Shown here piece by piece: positions 31,065 through 42,204 of a stretch of DNA of 64,000 nucleotides. Each line of letters begins with the position of its first letter. Position 1 is the first letter of the stretch. The notes under the pieces were generated by a model. The model was given only the letters and a program-made list of their open reading frames with translations. It was not told the DNA's origin and did not search any database. The translations under genes and the position numbers were made by a program. Source of the DNA: Sipunculus nudus (lineage: Eukaryota; Annelida; Sipuncula; Golfingiida; Sipunculidae); contig CM049313.1 of NCBI GenBank assembly GCA_026874595.1, forward strand, positions 29,384,008 to 29,448,007. The letters are read 5' to 3'.

Positions 31065-32966
31065 TAGCTCAGCTGACTATAAGTCATCTGAGCTATAGTC
31101 GTGGTCCATTGTCCGTCGTCCGTCCGTCTGTCCGTCCGTCCGTCCGTCCGTCCGTCCGTCCGTAGATGTGGCACGTTTTGAAACCGTAAGACCTAGGAAT
31201 CCAAAATATAGCATAATGTTAGATGTCCCCAAGATCTCCTACCAAACCGAAAACTGGGTCTTTGCGACTTCGTTCCTTTGAGAAATTAAGGAAAAACCTC
31301 AATTTTTTATTAAAAACCTATTTTCACACTTCAGGACTGCCTTATATCAAAACCACTCATCTGTTTTTCCTCATATTTACCATAAATATTCCTCTATATA
31401 GTTCCTATGTACATGCCAGAAATTAAGTCTGTAAAGTATAAATTCTTAAAGTTATGGGCCCAAACAAAATGGACTTTGTAAAAAATCAGGAAAAATAATT
31501 ACTCACTTAACATGAAAAATTTTGAAACTAGAGTCTATTTTCTCAAGTATATAACTATTTTTAATTAAGATTCAATTGTTTACCCAAAATTAGATCTGAA
31601 TTTTGTAAATTTTTTAAGTTATTAGCATAAAAAAAAATCAGTACCTTAAATTTTGCCCAACTTTGACCATGGCACGTTTTTTTCCTGTAAGCACCATTGA
31701 TTTAATTTTCACAGCATGTAAACATAAATATTTAGTTTGTCTAAATCTGAAATCTGAAAATAAAAGCTTGAAAATTAAGCTAGTTATTGATTTTTTTTCT
31801 GTAGTCACTTGCTTTGATTACAGATGCAGGGTTCCACTCCAGGTCACTGGAAGTCAGCTATGCCAGGGTTTCTGATTTGTTACAGTCACTGGGGGAGATC
31901 CCCTGCTGTGACAAATGTACATTTATTCTCATATCACCACCCCAATCACTCCCCCCCCCCCCCCCCCCTGCAAACCCAACCCAAAGTGTTATGAGGTAAT
32001 TGTTATTGTTTTCACTGTATCTCCTTAATTGTAATGCTGTTTCCACTCCGATATGAAAAAAACTTTCCTTGAAAAAAAATTCAAGGTGTAATCCAGAAGA
32101 TGCAATGTTGTGTAATGTAGCATTTTTAAAGAAATCAATTTTCTTTTAAATGATTTTAACAAATCTAATTGAACCCATCAGTATGCTTAAATTATTATAA
32201 AATATGAAGCACATTATGGATAAATAAAGACACAATTAAAAATTGTGAAATCTAAATCAAGTATTATTTTTAGATATTTATTGTTTTGCAGATTTAAAAG
32301 ATATATTTTTGTGGTAAAAAATAAATAAACATTTGTATGCATGATGTGATGTTATCTGACAAGATTGAGATTTATGATGATGCAATTGAGAATTATGAAT
32401 CAACTTTTATATTCAGATATATATGTTAAATTGGAAATGTATAGAAATATAAACTTAAATTAGAAAATAATTGATGTGATTAAAAAATCAGGATTTAATA
32501 CAAACATTTGTTCATTATTTTCCTGCCTCAGCAGAATTTGAGATCAGGCTTTGTTTGCCCTGTTTTATGTTGTTAATTAGCTATATTTCAACTGTATACA
32601 TTTCATAAAAAATACATATATATTTAATAATATATATTATACAAAAAAATAGATTCAATTGAACAAATGTGTAAACTACTGAAATGTCAACAGTTAATCA
32701 AAAACCAACTAATGATCATGGTAATAGTACAGATCATTTGTTCACAAACTGCTCATATGCTTTAGTTTCAACATTAGGAAACACATGGTCAGGTCACAAA
32801 ATATTTTTTGCAACAATTTCTTGCTCATCAATACAAACCAATCATATAAACCAACCATGGCCTTTATTACCTCTTCCTCTTACACTTTATCTCCATTTGA
32901 TATTATTTTAGATTTTTACCTTCAAGGTTAACGTCAGCTGAGCACAGTGACCCATAGGTCCCTTGT
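31065..32966 (+). mobile_element. Helentron-like element, family D, copy D3
   Basis: The 5' end TAGCTCAGCTGAC folds with GTCATCTGAGCTATAG. A (TCCG)n run at 31111-31163 follows. The 3' end is GTCAGCTGAGC, hairpin GTGACCCATAGGTCCC, CTTGT. Flanks GGATTTT and TCAATTTTGG reproduce the family C interior at 17360-17372 (five T in the empty site, four plus one here). At 1902 bases this is the most compact D copy. It contains a GC-richer segment at 31804-31945 behind a splice-acceptor-like sequence. Confidence 0.85.
31951..31968 (+). repeat. Run of 18 C
   Basis: A homopolymer inside D3; a 13-base C run lies in the related position of D5 (49174-49186). Confidence 0.8.
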
Positions 32967-33340
32967 TCAATTTTGGCCTTTGTGCAGGATATCTCCAAAG
33001 GTATTCAACTAAGGAACTTCATTACTTCAGTGCTTTTGCATCATATTTACAAAATCTTGGTCAGGTTCAAAGATGGCATAAAAAAACTTAGGGGGATATT
33101 TCTCAGGAAGCATTTGGTGGATTGTTATAAAACATGGTACATACCTCTCCAATTTAAATTTATAACTGATTACCAGCTTTTGCTAATATTCTAGTTTCGC
33201 AATGCAGTGCTTACAGATACTGGCCCAATGTTTGGTCTGTGGGCGCATAATGACCACTTACAGGTCGGGTTCGCGTTTCGTCCCAGTTAACCTATTTTTG
33301 ATCCTGAACATAAGGTCCTAATATGGCAGCTACTGAGCTT

Positions 33341-34560
33341 TGCCAAATTCCAATCATTGGTCACTCTACTAAGTATGTGACAATGTCTTTTTGTACCAAG
33401 CTCCATAATGGCCCTTCTGCTCTAAGCCAATCATAGATTAGGTTAGGGTGGAATAGAGCAGGGTACCAGGCTATCCTCAACCTGCCCCATTATAACTCAG
33501 AGGAGCAAATTTACCATCAGTACCTACATTTGGGACATTTTGGAAAAATAATACTCCAACCTGAAGTCTTTTCTTTTATTTCTTACTGTGGCAGTATCTG
33601 TTGATGAAGCATGTAGTATTGTATATAGTAAATGTGTCAGTACATGTATAATTTATAAATCATGAATATCAAATGAAAGAGCACAGCTTGGGGAAACTAT
33701 GGTTTAGGCACGGTTGTTCCGCTGTTTTCTCCACAGCTGCCACTGAGAATTCTTTCAAGTTCCAGCAAAATCCACACATTTAACGAGGTCAGTGGTCATT
33801 GCACTTTGGAGGCACCATGGTGAGTGAACAAAAATCCTATGGATTTTCATTAAACTCTTTATACATATTTACCAATGCAGTTCCTCACCTCAAGTAAACT
33901 CAGCAGATTTCAAGCATATTTAATGAGGTCAGAGGTTACCATGCTGCTTTGTACAGGCCACTTGGTGGTGTCACCATGATAACTTACAAAGAATATGAAG
34001 ATGTTGATCAAACTCATCAGAACTATTACTCAATAAAATATCTTGCCTAAATTAGATTTCCAGCGAAACCAACACACATTTAATGAGGTCAGAGGTCACC
34101 AGATTCGTGACAAGAGTATTATGCACTTTTGTGGTGCTCTTTTTATAGTGTTAAAGTTCACATATGTCTTGCAAAGAGGTAGAGGATTAGGAATCCCCCT
34201 TCTAATTTGGGATCAAAGGGTCAAGGTGGCTGGCCTAAGGCCAGTTCTTCATAAACAGGTCTGGTTAAAGGGTTTTTGTTAGGCTTTTTCCTCCATTAGC
34301 TGATGAAGATATTTTGATTGAACTTGGTAGACTGATGTACCACAACTTTTTGTGAGCACAGCTTTTAAAACTTTCTCTATATTTTTTTCTGAACTAGTAA
34401 TTAGCACTTTGTACAGATCCCAACCAAGCTCAGGTTAAAGAATAGGGATATATGAACAACCTTGTATATGTGGTTAGGAATCCCACATATAATTTCTGGG
34501 TGAAAGGTCAAGGATTGCAATGTACAGGCGAGCTCTGTAGTCCTCGCACAACTTATTTGA
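33341..34560 (+). repeat. Imperfect tandem units of about 150 bp, otherwise unclassified
   Basis: The phrase 'cacacatttaatgaggtcagaggtcacc' recurs in variants near 33775, 33925 and 34075. No gene is seen; the open frame at 34043-34282 is short and lies within these repeats. Confidence 0.5.
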
Positions 34561-34609
34561 TTTAAGCCTCTAAATTTTAGACAATACCAATGTAAAATTA
34601 AGCCCAATA

Positions 34610-35870
34610 GATACATGCAGACACACAAAAGCTGTTAATCTTGGACCCTAAGTATGTGGATTATTCAGTATGATAGTTTTACTTGTTATTAAATTAAGCA
34701 CCTCATTATTAGACAATACCATGATATAATAAAGCCCCTTAGATATATGCAGACACGCAAAAGGCCTTTATTATAGGACCTTTGGTATATCGAATATTCA
34801 GTATAATAGTTTTACTTGTTATTAGATTAAACCCCTAATTATTAGACAATACCATGATATAAAAGCCCCTTAGATATATGCAAACACACAAAAGCCCTTA
34901 GTTCTTGGACCCTATTTTTGTTGATTGTTCAGTATGATGGTCTAACTTGTTATAAGATAAAGCACCTTATTAAAAGACAATATCATGGTATAATTAAGCC
35001 CCTTAGATACATGCAGACATACAGAAGCCCTTAATTCTTGGACCCTAAGTATGTTTATTATTCAGTATGACAGTCTTACTTGTTACTAGATTAAGCCCTA
35101 AATCATTGGACAATGCCAGAGTATAATAAAGCCCCTTAGATACATATGTACAAAAGTCCTTTATTATGGGACCCTTATTATGTTCATAATTCAGTATGAT
35201 AGTTTTACTTGTTATTAAGATTAAACCCCTAATTATTAGACAATACCATCATTATAAAAGCCCCTTAGATATATGCAAACACACAAAAGCCCATTATTAT
35301 TGGACCCTTATTATGTTGATTATTCAGTATGACAGTTCTACTTAAGTGTTATAAGATAAAGCCCCTTGTTATAAGACAATACCATGGTATAATTTAGCCC
35401 CTTAGATACATGCAGACACACAAAAGCCCTTAATTCTTTGACCCTCAGTATGTTTATTATTCAGTATGACAGTCTTACTTGTTACAAGATTAAGCCCTTA
35501 ATCATTGATCAGTGCCAGAGTATAATAAAGCCCCTTAGATAAAGAGGTACAAAAGTCCTTTATTATGGGACCCTTATTGTGTTGATTATACAGTATGATA
35601 GTTTTACTTGTCATTAGATTAAGCCCATAATTATTTGACAATACCATGATTATAAAAGCCCCTTTGATATATGCAAACACACAAAAGCCCTTAATTCTTG
35701 GACCCTTAGTATGTTGGTTATTCAGTATGACGATCTTATTAGTTAATAGATTAAGTCACTAATTATTGGACAATGCCAGATTATAATAGGGCCCCTTAGA
35801 TACAGACACACATGAGCCCTTTATTATGGGATCCTTAATATGTTGATTATTCAAATAATTAATTTTTACA
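34610..35870 (+). repeat. Tandem array, about 132-bp unit, nine to ten copies
   Basis: GCCCCTTAGATA recurs near 34733, 34865, 34997, 35130, 35262, 35396, 35530 and 35790 (variant at 35655). Each unit also has ATTCAGTATGA and CTTGTTATTAGATTAA. The array is noncoding. Confidence 0.88.
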
Positions 35871-35969
35871 GGTGTAGAAAACCTTGAGAGCTAGATAACT
35901 AAAATAATATTTCTCAGAGCTGTATCAAACATTACATGTGTATAGATATGGGTAGGAGGCAGACATTGG

Positions 35970-36297
35970 GTAATCTAATCAGTAATCATAATCAATTACA
36001 TTTTTTTAAGTAATCGTAATTGTAATCAGTTATATTTATTTTAAAAAGAAAGTAATTGTAATCGTAATCAATTACTCTCCCAATGTAATCAAAATCATGA
36101 CAATTAGATATGATTACATTGATTACTTTTGTATTTTCCAATTTTAAACAGTTACAGTTAATGTTTCCATGTTTAACACTGATGAAAACATCATTAAGAG
36201 TGAAGAAAGCAGCTGATGGGACTTCTGATAGCCATCAAAGCCGGAGTTGGGTCCAAAAGTAATTGTATTTGAAGTAATTGTAATTACAATTACTTTT
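35970..36297 (+). repeat. AAGTAATTG-type satellite, left part
   Basis: Short alternating motifs (GTAATTGTAAT, AATCAATTAC, TTACTTTT) make a low-complexity, self-complementary stretch. It is split by C4 and resumes at 41322. Confidence 0.75.
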
Positions 36298-36979
36298 TAG
36301 CCCTCAGCCCTTAGGCTGATGGGCTATTGTCGTCACCCAAGCTGTCCGTCCGTCCGTCTGTCCGTTCATCCGGCATCCGTTAATTTTTACCTTGTGACCA
36401 GGATATCTCGAAAAGGATTCACCGTCAGAATTTTATTTCCTCGGTAAAGATGTATATGGACAAAATCTTGGTCAAGTTCGAAGATGGGTGACCTTGACCT
36501 ATTTTTCTTTATTTTAGAGCTGATTATAGAAAACACTTAGACGCTTGTTACTCAGGAACTATTTGGTGGATTTTCACAAAACTTACTATGATTATTGGGA
36601 CTGATAGTCTGTACCTGCTACACAAGTTTGGTGGCACCACCTACAATTTCTGATTTTTAATGAATTTTTATCGGATTTTTCAACTTTGGGCCTGTGAGCG
36701 GGATATTTCTAAAAGGTTTCACCGTAGGAATTGTATTTCTTTAGTGAAGATGGATATTGACAAAATCTTGGTCAAGTTCGAAGTTGGGTGACCTTGACCT
36801 ATTTTTCTACGTTTTAGAGCTGATTATAGAAAAACACTTAGAAGCTTATATCTAAGGAACCATTGGGTGGATTTTTACAAAACTTAATATGGTCATTTGG
36901 ACTGAAAGTCTGTACCTGCACCACAAGTTTGGTGGTGCCACCTACCATTTCTGATTTTTACGAATTTTTAGCGAATTTT

Positions 36980-39900
36980 TAGCGAACCTGTGAGTTTATG
37001 CAATGGTGTGGCGTCGTCCGTCGACTGTACGTTAACCCATACTATCTTGAAAACGGCAAGAGTTAGCATTACAAAATTTTATGCAAAAAATTGGTCATCT
37101 AAAAAACTCCATCGGATTTTGCTTATTTTTTGGCTAACTGCATTTTCTTAGATTTTATAGGGGAAAAGCTTAAAAAAACTTTAAAAATCTTCGTCTCTGA
37201 AACTGTTCAGCCAAATTGTCCAATATTTCACAGAAATGATCCCTGGAACAATCTCTTTCAAGTCTGTTCAAATATTTAAGTTTGGTGATTTTTGGCCGAG
37301 TTACAAGAAGTTAAACTTAGTCATCTGTCCAAAAAAGCATACTAAAATTACAATCTCAGAAACTGCTGGAACTGTCATCACCAAATTTTATGGGAATGTT
37401 TGTCACATGAGTCATATCTGAAATTGAGGTATTGGTGGCGCCACCTGCATCAGCCTTTTTTGTACGGGGGTCATCAGTGCCCTTATCATACTGAGGGCTA
37501 CAAAAAAACTTCTTCTCTGAAACCATATGGCCAAATTGTTTAATATCGAAGAGAAATGATCTTAGGGAACTGCTTTCTGAATTTTATTCAAATGGTCTCA
37601 GTTCAGTGACTTTTGGCTGAGTTATGGGAAGCTGAATTTAGCCATATGCCATGACAGCCCATTTTAGCTCAGTGGCTAAAAAGATCTTCTTCTCAAAAAC
37701 CACTGGGCCAAATTCTTAAATCTCACACATTAATTATCCTTAGATGTTGATAATTCAAGTTTGTGGGAAACCTACATCAGCAACAAGGAGACTGATAATA
37801 ATAATAATGAAATTTATTAAACAAATTACAATGCCTTGTTCCTCATAGTACGACGTGTCAACATACAATCATCCATATCATGATGATATGACCACTTATC
37901 ATGAGAACATTTAAAAAACTTGCACTTAGAAGAACGATGACGTAGCACACATAATGTGCTATGTCACAGATAATTGAGTACAATTGGAAAAAAAATAAAA
38001 CTCTCCTTGTGCTGACTACAGTTTGTTCAAATGGTTTTGGTTCAGTGATTTTTGGCCGAGTTATGAGAAGCTTAACTTAGCCATTTTTCTGTATTTTCCT
38101 ATAAGAGTTATAAACCTGCAAAACATTTTTGAAGGACACAACTGAGGCTAATTTGTTTAATATTTTACAACAAGATGAGCTAGCATTATGAAATTTAATG
38201 TAAAAAATTAGCCATCTGAAAAACTCTGCATTTTCTTAGATTTTATTGAGAAAAAGCTAAAAAATTGTTTAAAATCTTCTCCTCCAAAACTGTCAAGCCA
38301 AATTGTTCAATATTTCACAGAAATAATCTCTTATAACATCTCTCTCAAGTTTGTTCAAATGGTTAAATTTGGGTGAATTTTTGCCAAGTTACAGGAAGTT
38401 GAACTTAGTCATCTGTCTAAAAAAAGCATACTAAAATGACAATCTCAGAAACGGCCGGAGCTTTCATCACCAAATTTTATGCCAGTGTTGGTCACATGAG
38501 TCATATATGAAATTCAGGTATTGGTGGCGCCACCTGCCTTGACCTTTTTTTGAACTGGGGTCATTGGTCATCTGTATATTAACCCATAATTTCTCAGGAA
38601 TAGCAGGAGCTACCATCCCTAGATTTTATGCAATAATCTCTCACATATCAAATGTTGTGGGATTCAGCTTATTTTTTGTTATCTGCATTTACTTAAATTT
38701 TATAGGGAAAAGGCTGAAAAACCTTAAAAAGTCTTCTGCTTGTAAACAGTCCAGCCAAATATTTTACAGAAATGATCCCAGAGGCAAGCCTTCTCAAGTT
38801 TGTTCAAATGGTTTGCATCTGATGAATTTTAGCAGAATTACTCAAATTTGAACTTAGTTATTTAGCCAAGTAAGCATACTGACATAGTAATCTCAGAAAT
38901 GACAGAACCTAGCATTACCAAGCTAGGTTCAATGTTGGTCACATGACTCATATTTGAAGTTGCAGATTTCGTGTTGCCACCTACATTGACCTGGTTTTTA
39001 TTTGCAAAAACCTCATTATTTGCAAAAACCTCATAATTTTAACCTCTTTCAGCTGATAATGTTTATGATGAAACTGTCAAGTTGAATCGTTCAGTTTTTC
39101 AAAAGAATTATCCTAGGACATGGTTCTTTCAATCAAATAAGAATAAATTGAGTTTGTTGATGTTTGGTTGAGTCGTGAAAAGCTTAAGTTGGTCTTATGG
39201 CCATTATTATGTCTATTTCAAACTGAGGACTGCCATAGTGTTCTTCTACAAAATTGTTGTTTCAATTATAACTTCTGTGACATTGCACAAAAATTATTCT
39301 TAGGTGGCCTTTGTTCAAGTGTACTTGAATGATTTTTGGCAGAATTATTGGACCTTAGCAATGAAAGAACTGCATCTTTTATTATTATAGATATTTTTGG
39401 TAAAAAGTTTATGAATATTTCAGCTTGAAAAAAAAAGCATTTTAGCCAAAGTCTTTCAGTATGTGTAAACAGATTTTCCAACAGGCAAAGATTGTGTCTG
39501 TGTCATTAAATAGGTTGAAAAACTGCCAACTGTTTCAGATTTTGCAACAGATCAAGAGTTCATTCAGTGCAGCCAGATATAGGTCAAGAGTTCAGTCAGT
39601 GCAGCCAAGCGCAAGGCATATGATCACTGCATGGGTGTCATGTGAACACCTCATGGCCAGCATGTGATCACCTCATGGGTAGCATGTGATCACCTCATGA
39701 GTATCATGTGATCACCTCATGGGTGTCATGCCCCTCAGGGCTGCATGTGGAGCCAATCTGTGAGCTTATGCAATGATGTGGCTACTATTTCAGATTTAGC
39801 AACAGGCCAAAGGTCAGTCTGGATCTATTTATAGCTTCGTCAGACTGCCAAGTGTATCAGATTAGGTAACAGGTCAAGACTTTACTCAGTGCAGCTAGGT

Positions 39901-40660
39901 ACAGGTCAAAAGTTCACTCAGTCTAGCTAGTTCACTAAGTGCAGTAGCTGCATTCTATTTATAGCTTTGGCAGACTGCCAACTGTGTCCGATTATGCAAC
40001 AGGTCAAAAGTTCACTCAGTGCAGCCAGGTGCAGGTCGTGAGTTCACTTAGTGCAGTAGCCTGAGCTAGCAACTTGTCATAGTTCACTTGGGGCAACTGC
40101 CTTTCTCACCTAACCCTGGTCAGCCCCATGCATCAGACTCAAGGTAAGTCTGATGTATTGGCCTGATATATTTGCCTGTCTGTGATGGCTTTCTTGTTCA
40201 CAAGACAGGTGTTGCCACCTACAATGACTTTTGCACAATGTATGTGCCTCCTTATTTCTACAGAGGAATTTGATATAATCAGCCTGAAATTTGGCATATT
40301 TATACATATCGAATAGCTTTGTCATATACAAGACTGGTGGTGCCACCTACAATCATTTTTGCACAGTGTTTCCCTGCTTATTTCTCAGGAGGGGTTTGAT
40401 ATATCAGTCTGAAATTGGGCATATGTATATATCTCTGATAGCTTTGTTGTATACAAAACTGGTGGTGCCAGCTACAATCATTTTTGTGTTGTGTGCATCC
40501 ATACGAGAATTTCAGCAGTGATGTTTGTGTTATTGTTTCTTATTCAAAATGTTTAGTACTTGCATTGTTCATATACATGAAAAGTAATGGTCCAGTATTG
40601 AAGAATTATACCTGGTGTATTTCCCAATGGACAGGTTCGCATTAGGCCTGTAGGCCTTGT
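36980..40660 (+). mobile_element. Helentron-like element, family A, copy A3
   Basis: The 5' end TAGCGAACCTGTGAG and 3' end ACAGGTTCGC are perfect inverse copies over ten bases. The hairpin AGGCC-TGTA-GGCCT and CTTGT close the element. It lacks the family B insertion that A1 and A4 share, so 40478-40490 is the natural empty site. It also retains the unbroken TTAA target (37276-37279) that Kolobok used in A2. An extra 255-bp insertion lies at 37765-38019. Confidence 0.85.
37765..38019 (+). mobile_element. Short insertion with imperfect inverted ends (MITE-like)
   Basis: AGTTTGT stands on both sides (37758-37764 and 38020-38026) and the family A sequence is continuous if one copy is removed. 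The ends, CTACATCAGCAACAAGGAGA and, inverted, GTAGTCAGCACAAGGAGA, are near-complementary but offset by a few bases. A short ATAAT run lies near the left end. The superfamily is not determined. Confidence 0.6.
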
Positions 40661-41321
40661 TCAAATTTCACCTTGTGAGCAGGATATCACTAAAAGGATT
40701 CACCACAGGAATTTTAATTCTTTGGTGATGATGTATATCGACAAAATCTTGGTCAAGTTCAAACATGGGTGACCTTGACCTAATTTTCGACATTTGACCT
40801 AATTTTCGACATTTTAGAGCTGATTACAGACAAAGACTTAGAAGCTAATTTCTCAGGAACCATTGAATCTTACTATGATCATAGAGACTGATGGTCTGTA
40901 CCTGCTGCACAAGTTTGGGGGCACCACCTACTGTTTCTGATTTTAAATAAAATTTTATCGGATTTTAACTTTTGGCCTTTTGTGCGGGATATCTCCAAAG
41001 GTTATAATTCAACACAGGAACTTCATTTTTTCAGTGCTATTGCATATTAACAATATTTTGGTAAAATTTAAAGATGGGTGTTCTTGACTGACTTATCGAG
41101 GTCACAGAGCTTAGAATAGAAAATAACTTAGGAGCTTATGTCTCAGGAAGCATTTGGTGGATTTTTTATGAAACATGTCATGTACCTCTCCAATTTAAAT
41201 TTATAACATGTACAGATATACATCTGAATGACAACAAATATTTTGTACTTGTTACTGTAACCACCTTTTAACACTGTTCTTTTGGCTGAGGGCTTTTATC
41301 AGCTTTTGCTGATATTCTAGT

Positions 41322-41425
41322 TCAAGTAATTGTAATTGTAATCAATTACATTTTCCAATCCTTGAAAGTAATTGTAATTGTAATCGATTGCTTTTGAAAA
41401 GTAATTGTTTACTTTTCAATTACTT
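41322..41425 (+). repeat. AAGTAATTG-type satellite, right part
   Basis: Continuation of 35970-36297 after C4, with GTAATTGTAATCAATTAC and GATTGCTTTTGAAAAG motifs. Confidence 0.75.
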
Positions 41426-42204
41426 TTGGGTATATTTGTCTTATATGAATAATTCCATCAAACTCTTAAATTTAATAAGCATACCTGGCTATTAACCAGT
41501 TTCCCATGGTTGTTCCTCATGTATATTTCAGAGGCATATATGCATTTTAAATAAAATTTTTATTTTCTCAAGCTACCAGTTAATAATTTTGACTAAATAA
41601 AAAAGTTTCCCATCAAACCTATCCCAATGTAAAGGTTACTCCCAGTTATCTGAAATCACTTTCAAGTTATTTCTGGGAGTAGCCTGAACCTAAGTTCAGG
41701 TTAACCCACACTGTTTAAATTAACGTCTTGCTGATTTAATTAAATGATAAATTTTAATGCTTTTAACCAATGATATATTATATCATTAGAGCAATAAACT
41801 CCATGAAAGACAAAATCTAAAAGGTTGAATCAGTCTTATAAGAGTTGTCGCAAATTTTAAACAATGTTATAAAGTGTATTTTTATTTACTCGTACACATT
41901 TCCAAAGCGCATGACAAATTACTTGCAAAAAAAGGATATGCAAGGTTCATATGAATATTATGTAATAAACATACAAAAACAGCTGTTTTGAAATGTCATG
42001 CTTTTTATCCATTTAGTGGTAACCAAAAGCAACATATTTCCGAGTTTGTCTACATAATAATGTTAAACAAATTTTCATTCCCTTCTTTTACCATATACCT
42101 ACACTGAAATGGCTCAGTTAATATCCATTTAGTGGTAACCCAAAGCCAAATACACACATTTGTGTCTTTATAATAATCTTTATTTGATATGTTTTTTCCT
42201 TTTT
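41426..42204 (+). other. AT-rich stretch, no gene seen
   Basis: No coding or named repeat is recognised. The phrase CCATTTAGTGGTAACC occurs twice (42010 and 42124) about 114 bases apart. Confidence 0.45.

Larger units (their letters stand above)
30662..33195 (+). mobile_element. Helentron-like element, family C, copy C3 (hosts D3)
   Basis: The 5' end TCGCCCTAAGC is a diverged form of TAGCCCTCAGC and pairs with GGCTGATGGGCT. The 3' end is GCTAATATTCTAGT after a reduced hairpin. Flanks ACAGCCATTTT and TTCGCAATGC match the uninterrupted 180-base units (for example 30476-30490), again a T/T junction without duplication. It hosts D3. Confidence 0.78.
29675..33340 (+). mobile_element. Hairpin-headed repeat, family E (hosts C3 and D3)
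   Basis: The 5' hairpin is ATGCCCCTGCCACAAAGTGG followed by CCGGGGCATATAG. It leads into 180-base tandem units, and the unit sequence resumes at 33196 after C3 with TTCGCAATGCAG, CAGATACTGGCC. The right end is not recognised; recognisable unit sequence fades by about 33340. Confidence 0.6.
36298..41321 (+). mobile_element. Helentron-like element, family C, copy C4 (hosts A3)
   Basis: The 5' end TAGCCCTCAGCC pairs with GGCTGATGGGCT. The 3' end is GGCTGAGGGCT, hairpin ATCAGC-TTTT-GCTGAT, ATTCTAGT. Flanks TTACTTTT and TCAAGTAATTG rejoin the AAGTAATTG satellite. About 680 bases of C precede A3 and 660 follow it. Confidence 0.85.
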
